DNA from: an uncultured Christensenellaceae bacterium
Lineage (GTDB): Bacteria > Bacillota > Clostridia > Christensenellales > UBA3700
Assembly: GCA_944380355.1 (NCBI GenBank)
Contig: CALWHJ010000002.1
Span: 64,368-128,367 of the forward strand
Direction: 5' to 3'
Length of the DNA stretch: 64,000 nt
This document shows positions 53,161-60,600 of the stretch, in pieces. The notes beneath the pieces are model-generated. The model had not been told where the DNA came from. It did not search any database and saw nothing but the letters and a program-made list of their open reading frames with translations. The translations under genes and the position numbers were made by a program. Each line of letters begins with the position of its first letter. The stretch's first letter is position 1.

Positions 53161-55860
53161 ATGGCAAAAACCGTTTACGTAGTTTCCAAAACTCATTTGG
53201 ACTTGGGATATACCAATCTCGCTGAGAGAGTGGTGGATAAGTATCTCGAAAAATATATCCCCAACGCTATTCAGATAGCAAAAGAAGTCAATACCGACGG
53301 CAAAAAATTCGTATGGACTCTCGGCTCGTGGCTTATAGACCGCGCATTGAGAGACGATGACGAAAAGAGAGGAAAAGAACTCGAAGAGGCTTGTATGAGA
53401 GGAGATATCGTCGCTCACGCAATGCCTTTTACCGTGCAGAGCGAGCTCGAGGACGTTACGCTTTTCGAAGACGGACTAAAGATTATCAAGGAGCTTGATA
53501 AGCGTTTCGGCAGAAATACGATAGCAGCAAAGATGACGGATGTCCCGGGGCATACAATCGGTATAGTCCCCCTACTTGCAAAGCACGGCATAAAGATGCT
53601 GCATATAGGCGTCAACCGCACGTCTGCAATGCCCGAAGTGCCTCCTATATTCGTGTGGGAGTGCGACGGCGCGCAAATAATCGTTGTCTACGAGGGCAGT
53701 TACGGCGGTACCGTAACTCATCCGGCGCTCGAAGAAGTGCTTGTGTTTGACCACTCTACGGACAACTGCGGACCTCGCGACGCAAAAACCGTACTCAAAA
53801 ATTTTGAAAAGATAAAGAAAAAGTACAAGGGCTATGAGGTAGTAGCGGGTACTATGGACGATTTTGCTCAAAAGCTTTGGGAGATAAAAGACCAATTGCC
53901 CGTGGTAAAGCGCGAGATAGGCGATACGTGGATACACGGCGTAAGCGCCGACCCTTACAAATACGGCGCGCTCAGAATGCTCGAGGATATGCGCAACGAG
54001 TGGGTAAGAAAAAAACAGCTTTCGCCTTCCGGCGAAGCTTACAGAGTGTTCACCGATAACTTGCTGTGCCTTGCAGAGCATACGGCGGGCAGAGGCATAC
54101 TCAACGCTTTCAGAGACTACGACAACTATTTGAAACCCGATTTTCTCGAGGCGCGCAAAGCCGACGCCAAGATACAGCGTTACGGAATTTTCCGCATACC
54201 TTTTCTCAGAGATTTTATGAAAAAGCGCGGCGGCAAGGGCAGATATACGCGTATGACCAAATCGTGGAACGAACAGCGAGATTACGTCATCAAGGCTATC
54301 GAAGCTTTGCCTTTGAAGCTTTATATCGAAGCGTTTACAAAACTCAAAGCTTTGCGCCCCGACGAGTGCTGTTATCCCGACGGCACGAGAGTTTTTCCCG
54401 ATACGCCTGTCAAATGCGGAAAATGGAAGTTGGAACTCAATTCTTTCGGCGCGCCTAAAAACCTCTTTATGGGCAACCGCGCTCTTATAGAGAATAACCA
54501 AGAGAGTATAGTCGACTACAAGAGTTTGGGACCTGCCGATTTTAAATTCTGGCTCAAGAATTATCACAGAAATCTATGCAAAACTTTTACGTGGGCTATA
54601 CCCGATTTTGCCCGTCCCAAATTGAAACGCGTGGCAAAGTATTATCCTCAGGGCAATTTCCCCTATACGATGAGCGAAGCGGTATACGATAAGACCAAGG
54701 AGTTTGAGAGAGTTACGGTCAGACTTGCAGGCAGAAAGCAGATTATGCCTCAGCTGGGAATGCCCAGAAAACTCACCGTGCAGTACATATTCTTTGAAAA
54801 CTATATGCAATTGCGTCTGGAATGGACGGACAAGGACGTAAGCAGGCTTCCCGAAGAGATATGGTTGCATCTGGGAATATCGCCCGACAGAGACAAGATA
54901 TTCTATCACAAGTTGGGACAAAAGCTTAGTCCCTACGAGATAGTGCCCAACGGCGGCCGCAATTTGTCCGTTACCGAAGGTATAGAATTCGACGTCGGAG
55001 GCAAGTCTTTCAGATTGCAGCCCAAACAGGCAGTACCCGTATCTTTAGGCAGAGGAAAACTTTTGCATTTCGACAACAAACTGGAAAACAGCAAGTACGG
55101 AATATCCTTCCTCGTTCAAAACAATATATGGGGTACAAACTATCCGCTGTGGTACGAGGATAACGCGGCGGTTTGGTTTGATTTAGCACCGGTAGAGGAG
55201 TACGAAAAAGGTATAAAAAGCTATGAGCCTAAGATACAGGTCAACGTAGTAAAGCTAAAGGCACTCGATGACAAAAAGTACATACTGACTGATGAAGAAA
55301 GAGCCGAATTCAACAAGGCTATGCGCAATGCCGTCAACAAAAAGCCTGCCGCACCTGCGACAGACGGCGCACTCGCCACGGCAGACGTAATAGAGGACGA
55401 TATTCCCGCAACCGATTCAGCAATTGAGAAAAAAGCTGCAAAGAGTACGTCGGACAAAACGGCGCTAAAGAAAAAGACTTCCAAACCCGCGTATTCGGGG
55501 CTGGGTATAGTCAAACCAATAATGGACAGAGCTACCGTGCTCAACGACGACTTGATAGAGCCTACGGACGACGATGACGACCCTCCCGCCCCCGTAAGCA
55601 GCATACGCACGGGAAGAATGGTTACTTTGGGCGCAAACTCTTCCTCAGAAATGGGAAAATTCTCCATTCAACCCAGAGCGGTTGCGAGAATAAATCTGGG
55701 AGACGAGCCTATAGAGGAGCCTACAGACGAGAAGGACGGAGAGGTCAAGTCGGTCAAAAAGAAAAGCGCGTCCGCTGCTTCGGCAAAGAGCGCGGCAAAA
55801 CCTGTAGCAAAGACTGGCAGCAAGTCTACGGCAAAACAAAGCAAAACCACTAAACAATAA
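53161..55860 (+). CDS. GH38-like hydrolase (DUF5054 type) with long Lys/Ala-rich tail
   Basis: An 899-residue protein. The N-terminus VVSKTHLDLGYTNLAERV has the H-x-D metal-binding pattern of alpha-mannosidase-like (GH38) catalytic domains, and MTDVPGHTIGIVPLLAKHGI, then WECDGAQIIVVYEGSYGG, continue the barrel; the layout fits the DUF5054 group, whose substrate is not settled. A beta-sandwich follows to about residue 715. The last about 170 residues are low-complexity, with repeats of SAKSAAKPVAKTGSK type and acidic patches. No signal peptide, so it should be cytoplasmic. AAGGGAAG precedes the ATG. Confidence 0.8.
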   Translation: MAKTVYVVSKTHLDLGYTNLAERVVDKYLEKYIPNAIQIAKEVNTDGKKFVWTLGSWLIDRALRDDDEKRGKELEEACMRGDIVAHAMPFTVQSELEDVTLFEDGLKIIKELDKRFGRNTIAAKMTDVPGHTIGIVPLLAKHGIKMLHIGVNRTSAMPEVPPIFVWECDGAQIIVVYEGSYGGTVTHPALEEVLVFDHSTDNCGPRDAKTVLKNFEKIKKKYKGYEVVAGTMDDFAQKLWEIKDQLPVVKREIGDTWIHGVSADPYKYGALRMLEDMRNEWVRKKQLSPSGEAYRVFTDNLLCLAEHTAGRGILNAFRDYDNYLKPDFLEARKADAKIQRYGIFRIPFLRDFMKKRGGKGRYTRMTKSWNEQRDYVIKAIEALPLKLYIEAFTKLKALRPDECCYPDGTRVFPDTPVKCGKWKLELNSFGAPKNLFMGNRALIENNQESIVDYKSLGPADFKFWLKNYHRNLCKTFTWAIPDFARPKLKRVAKYYPQGNFPYTMSEAVYDKTKEFERVTVRLAGRKQIMPQLGMPRKLTVQYIFFENYMQLRLEWTDKDVSRLPEEIWLHLGISPDRDKIFYHKLGQKLSPYEIVPNGGRNLSVTEGIEFDVGGKSFRLQPKQAVPVSLGRGKLLHFDNKLENSKYGISFLVQNNIWGTNYPLWYEDNAAVWFDLAPVEEYEKGIKSYEPKIQVNVVKLKALDDKKYILTDEERAEFNKAMRNAVNKKPAAPATDGALATADVIEDDIPATDSAIEKKAAKSTSDKTALKKKTSKPAYSGLGIVKPIMDRATVLNDDLIEPTDDDDDPPAPVSSIRTGRMVTLGANSSSEMGKFSIQPRAVARINLGDEPIEEPTDEKDGEVKSVKKKSASAASAKSAAKPVAKTGSKSTAKQSKTTKQ

Positions 55861-55870
55861 ATACTTAAAG

Positions 55871-55896
55871 GCGGTATGTTTTGTATACCGCTTTTT
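55871..55896 (+). terminator. Intrinsic terminator after the GH38-like gene
   Basis: GCGGTAT/ATACCGC stem with a seven-base loop and T5. Confidence 0.85.
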
Positions 55897-55898
55897 AG

Positions 55899-56186
55899 TT
55901 AAAGCGAGGCAGATATGAAATAAGCATACCTAAAGGATTCAGGATAGGGCACGCGCAGGACGAGCATACGGGAGTAACTGCGATTATATGCGAGAAAGGT
56001 TGCGTTGCGGGAGTCGACGTCAGAGGAGGCGCGCCGGGCACGAGAGAGACAGACCTTTTGAAAAGCGAAAAAGCCGCACAGCAGATACACGCGGTAGTGC
56101 TCACGGGCGGCTCGGCTTTCGGACTTGACAGCGCGGACTACGAATTCGAATACGATGACGAAGAGTTCGCCGATGACGGCGAATAG
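55899..56186 (+). pseudogene. Remnant of a P1-family (DmpA/S58) peptidase
   Basis: The frame 55899-56183 (stop 56184-56186) has no start codon yet reads IPKGFRIGHAQDEHTGVTAI, then GVDVRGGAPGTRETDLL and HAVVLTGGSAFGLDSA, the conserved N-terminal third of P1 aminopeptidase-like Ntn proteins. It then switches to an unrelated acidic run (EYDDEEFADDGE) and stops, so the catalytic Ser region and the rest are gone. It lies straight after a terminator and has no promoter. Clearly a truncated gene. Confidence 0.85.
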
Positions 56187-56266
56187 GCGTACGACATACG
56201 AAAATTTCCGCATTTTTGCCGAGAGAAAACAATTTGTCTTTCGGCAAAAATTTTTATACAAAATTT

Positions 56267-56296
56267 TGGACAAACAAAAAGCGTTTGGTATATAAT
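56267..56296 (+). promoter_or_regulatory. ddh promoter
   Basis: TGGACA (56267-56272), 18-bp spacer, TATAAT (56291-56296), 34 bases before ATG 56330. Confidence 0.7.
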
Positions 56297-56329
56297 ATAG
56301 AAAACTTATAAAAGGAAGGAGTACCGATA

Positions 56330-57313
56330 ATGATAAGAATAGGTATATTAGGTTACGGCAATCTCGGCAAGGGAGTAGAGAGCGCAATCGCACACAATCC
56401 CGATACCGCTTTGACGGCAATATTTACGAGAAGAAATCCCGAGAGCATTCAGCCTCTCACCAAGGGCGTACAGGTATATAAAGCCGACGATATCGCAAAA
56501 TACAAAGACGATATAGACGTACTCATACTCTGCGGCGGTTCTGCTACGGATTTGCCCGTACAGACTCCCGCTGTCGCAAAGTATTTCAACGTAATCGACA
56601 GTTTCGATACGCACGCAAACATCCCTCAGCATTTTTCCAATGTAGACAAAGCCGCTAAAGAAAACGGCAAGCTCGCGCTTATCAGCTGCGGTTGGGACCC
56701 CGGTATGTTCTCTCTCAACAGAGTTTACGCAGAGAGCGTTTTGCCGGGCGGCGCAACCTATACTTTCTGGGGCAAGGGCGTAAGTCAGGGACACTCCGAC
56801 GCTATCAGAAGAATTAAAGGCGTGGTTGACGCAAGACAGTATACCATACCCGTAGAGAGTGCGCTCGAAGCGGTAAGAAGCGGAAGCAACCCTTCGCTTA
56901 CCACAAGACAAAAGCACACCAGAGAGTGCTATGTAGTAGTAGAAGACGGTGCGGACAAGGCGTCTATCGAGAAACAAATCAAAGAGATGCCCAACTATTT
57001 TGCTGACTATGACACTACCGTCAACTTCATATCTTTGGAGGAGCTCAAGGCAAAGCACAACGGCATACCTCACGGAGGTTTTGTAATCAGAAGCGGACAG
57101 ACGGGAGCGAGCGACGAATACAGCAACGTAATAGAGTATTCTCTCAAGCTCGATTCCAACCCCGCGTTTACCTCGTCCGTACTCGTTGCTTATGCGAGAG
57201 CGGTATACAGAATGAGCAAGGAGGGCAAGAGCGGATGCATAACCGTACTCGACGTCGCGCCCGCATATCTCTCGCCTCTCGACGGAGCGGAATTGAGAGC
57301 AAAGATGCTTTGA
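56330..57313 (+). CDS. ddh: meso-Diaminopimelate D-dehydrogenase
   Basis: Converts tetrahydrodipicolinate directly to meso-diaminopimelate with NADPH and ammonia. The Rossmann motif is GILGYGNLGKGVE (residues 5-17); FTRRNPE, DVLILCGGSATDLP, CGWDPGMFSLNRVY and KGVSQGHSDAIRRI are typical of Ddh. Length 327 is normal. AAGGAAGGAG precedes the ATG. It stands alone between a peptidase remnant and a terminator. The dapL gene at 25995 provides a second, different route to diaminopimelate. Confidence 0.95.
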   Translation: MIRIGILGYGNLGKGVESAIAHNPDTALTAIFTRRNPESIQPLTKGVQVYKADDIAKYKDDIDVLILCGGSATDLPVQTPAVAKYFNVIDSFDTHANIPQHFSNVDKAAKENGKLALISCGWDPGMFSLNRVYAESVLPGGATYTFWGKGVSQGHSDAIRRIKGVVDARQYTIPVESALEAVRSGSNPSLTTRQKHTRECYVVVEDGADKASIEKQIKEMPNYFADYDTTVNFISLEELKAKHNGIPHGGFVIRSGQTGASDEYSNVIEYSLKLDSNPAFTSSVLVAYARAVYRMSKEGKSGCITVLDVAPAYLSPLDGAELRAKML

Positions 57314-57343
57314 TTGTCTAACGATAAAGTTTTGACAAATCAA

Positions 57344-57373
57344 AATCCGCGTATTATCGTACGCGGATTTTTT
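57344..57373 (+). terminator. Intrinsic terminator after ddh
   Basis: AATCCGCGT/ACGCGGATT stem with an eight-base loop and T6. Confidence 0.9.
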
Positions 57374-57493
57374 CTGGCTTAGAAATCGATTTTTGTCAAA
57401 CGGATTTAGTTTTTACGTTTTGCGTTAGTATCGCGTATGCAAACCGAAAAACGCTTTTTTCATTTTAAACTAAAACTAAACTAAAATTGCGTA

Positions 57494-57671
57494 TTGCAAA
57501 TAAGCAGATTATATAGTATAATAAAAATAACGATAAAGAAAACGCGGTTTTCGCGCGGACGTTTTTAGTACGTCAACGTTATGAAATTATTACGTTAATT
57601 TTTTTTTACCGAGAAACTAATGACTTTTATCGGTAAAGTCAATCAACAGTTCGGATAAGGAAAGGAGAGAA
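57494..57671 (+). promoter_or_regulatory. Promoter and 150-base structured leader of the helicase gene
   Basis: TTGCAA (57494-57499), 17-bp spacer, TATAAT (57517-57522). The leader holds a GACGT/ACGTC hairpin near 57569-57586, an AACGT/ACGTT hairpin followed by nine T (about 57588-57617), and a TACCGA/TCGGTA stem (about 57607-57640) before GGAAAGGAG. The hairpin plus T-run looks like a weak attenuator. Confidence 0.5.
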
Positions 57672-60600
57672 ATGGCAGAAGAATTAGAAGAGCAGGTCAA
57701 TGAAGTAAGCGAAGTCAAGGAAAAGGCAAAGACCGAAAAGGCCGAGAAACCTCCCGTAGATAAAATGCCCGTGGAGATTACTCTCGAATGCGCGCCCGTA
57801 GTCAACTACTATCAGGTGCAAAACGGTATCAGTCCTATCCGCAGGCTTTACGTCAAAAACAGAAGCAACGAAGACAAGGAAAATCTTAAAGTGCGCGTTA
57901 CTTCTCAGCCCGACTTTATGTTGCCCTACGAGATAGAGCAGGCAATACTTCCCCGCCGCACAAACGCGAAATTCGATTGTCAGGCAAAGCTGTCTCCGCT
58001 GTTTATGGTTGCGGTGGACAAGACCTTGCAGGGCTTGATTACGGTAGAGGTACTCTTTGACGATGAGGTAGTTGCAAAACAAAGCTGCGAAGTGCAGATT
58101 ACCGCTTTCAACGAGTGTAACTACGAAGGAAGCCCCGAAAGTCTTGCTACGTTCGTAAAGCGTACTCCCCAGGTCAACCAGCTTATGTCGCTTATCGAGG
58201 CAAAGCTCAAAAAATGGAATTTGCCTTCGCAGAGCGGATATACCGCAAATACCAACAAAAACTACGTGCGCAATTACTTTGCCGCGGCATTCAGCGTACT
58301 CAACGACCAGCGTTTTGAGTACTACAAGTCGCAAGAGAGCAAGAGCGAAATGATACAAACGCACAAAGATTTGCTCGAAGGCAAAGTAGCTACGGCTACC
58401 GAGCTTGCGCTTTTATACGCTTCGTTGGTAGAAGCCAACGGACAAAACGCCGTCATAGGACACATAGGCGACGAATGGTACGTGGGCGTATTTACCACCA
58501 ACGAGTGTTTGCCTTTGCTCGTAAGCGACGACGTTGAGCTGATTGCTCAAAAAGCCGAAAAAGACGTCAACGAGTTCACTCTCGTGGCTATGTCGGATAC
58601 GGTCAGCGGCGTATCTTTCGAAAAGGCGGAGAAAAACGCTTTCAATGCAATAAAGAAAGACCCTGCCGTAGATTTTATAGTAGACATTAAGAGAGCGAGA
58701 ATAATGCATATCTATCCTTTGCCCGAGAGAGTGCTCGGCAAGGACGGATACGACCTCGTACAGAGCAGAGATTACATTACGTCGCTCGCGCCTAAGCAAT
58801 TCAAGGAATACGGCGGAGACGTCGGCGGCGAAAAGGAAATCAGCAGAGTAGCGCAATGGGAAAGACGACTTCTCGATATGGATATGAGAAACGCCCTTCT
58901 CAACTTCAAAGTTTCGCGCTCGGCAGTCAAACTTCTCGTGCCTACGCTTGACGATTTTATAGGCGCGATGAGCGAAAACAAAGCTTTTGTCGTCGACCCC
59001 AAACCCAGAGACGGAGCGACGAGTCTAGAGAAAATCACGGACGGTTTCGAGAGGTCTTCGTTCCTCAAGCCTTTCGTGGATTACGTAGGATACGAATACA
59101 AAAACAAACGACTTCTTACCGTATACGACCAGAAGTCGCACGAGGGAATAATGCTCAGACTGTTCAGAAAGGAGCAGTCCATACAAGAGGAGACGGGTAC
59201 CAGCACGCTTTATCTGGCGGTAGGTTTCCTGAAATGGAAAGAGAACGAAAACGCCGAAGAAAAGTACGCGCCTTTGCTGCTCTATCCCGTAAGTCTTAGC
59301 AAGAAGGGCGTAGCTTCTCCCGTATATACGCTTGACGTCAACGTCGAAGACGTGCGCCTTAACAGCACGCTGCTCGAATTTTTGTATCAGGAATTCAATC
59401 TGGACATCAGAGGACTTTCTTCCGTACAGCTCGATTCTCAGCAAAACATTCTCTCCGTAATAGCGAGAATAAAGAAAGAGACGGTAGGCTTTAAAGGTTG
59501 GGAAATTATGTCCAACGTATTTTTGGCTACGTTGTCTTTCGGCAACTATCAGCTGTGGTACGACGTCAAATACAAGTCCGAAAAATTCAAGGAACATCCT
59601 ATCGTCAATTCGCTTATCAACAACAAGCTCGAACTTCCCGAAGACGCCTTCAATCTGTCTGACAGTTCGAGTGACGAAGCGTACACGGCGGAAGACAGAA
59701 TGTATCTGCCTATATCGGCGGACTCTTCGCAGTACTCGGCTATCAAGGACAGCTTAAGCAAGAGTTTCGTATTGCACGGACCTCCGGGCACTGGTAAATC
59801 GCAGACGATTACCAACATTATCGCCAACAACATAGTACGCGGTAAGAGAGTATTGTTTGTGGCGGAAAAGATGGCGGCATTGTCTGTCGTTCATCACAGA
59901 TTGCAGAGCATCGGACTCGGTGACTTCTGTCTCGAACTTCATTCCAACAAGACCAATAAGAACACTGTTTTGTCGCAGATAGTCAACACTCTTTCGCTTG
60001 CTGAAAGCAGGCCTCAGGAACAGCTTGACGACGATAAACTTCAGGATATCAACGATTGCATAGACAAGCTGGAGAGAGAACTCGAGGCTATGCACCGCAA
60101 GAGATATCTGGGTATATCGCTCTATCAGGGCATAATGGGCTATTTTGAAAATCAGGATTCTCCCGACTGTTTGCGCATTGACAGCATATTCTACGAAAAA
60201 CTCGTAGGCTCGACTTTCAACAAGTATATAGACATACTTACCGAGCTTACTATGCGCGCCAAGGAGTGCGGAGATATAGAGAAATCGCCTTTCAGACACA
60301 TAGGCGGATTCAACTATTCCGAAAAGTGGAGTGAAGAGGGTAATTCCATACTCGAGATTTATCTGATGGAACTCAAGCATCTCAGGCAGTATGCGCGTAC
60401 TTTGATGCCTTTGTTCAATATGCGTACGGTCGCGCTCACTACGGCAAAACTCAAAGCGTTGTACAGAATATGCAAAGCTTTGCATATCGACTATATTCAG
60501 AATTATTTCAAGAGCCTTTCCAAACAGCCAAGAGGTATCGTTCAGTCCTACCTCGAGGCGGAGTCTCGCGTAGACACGATGCTCAACGAATATACCGCCA

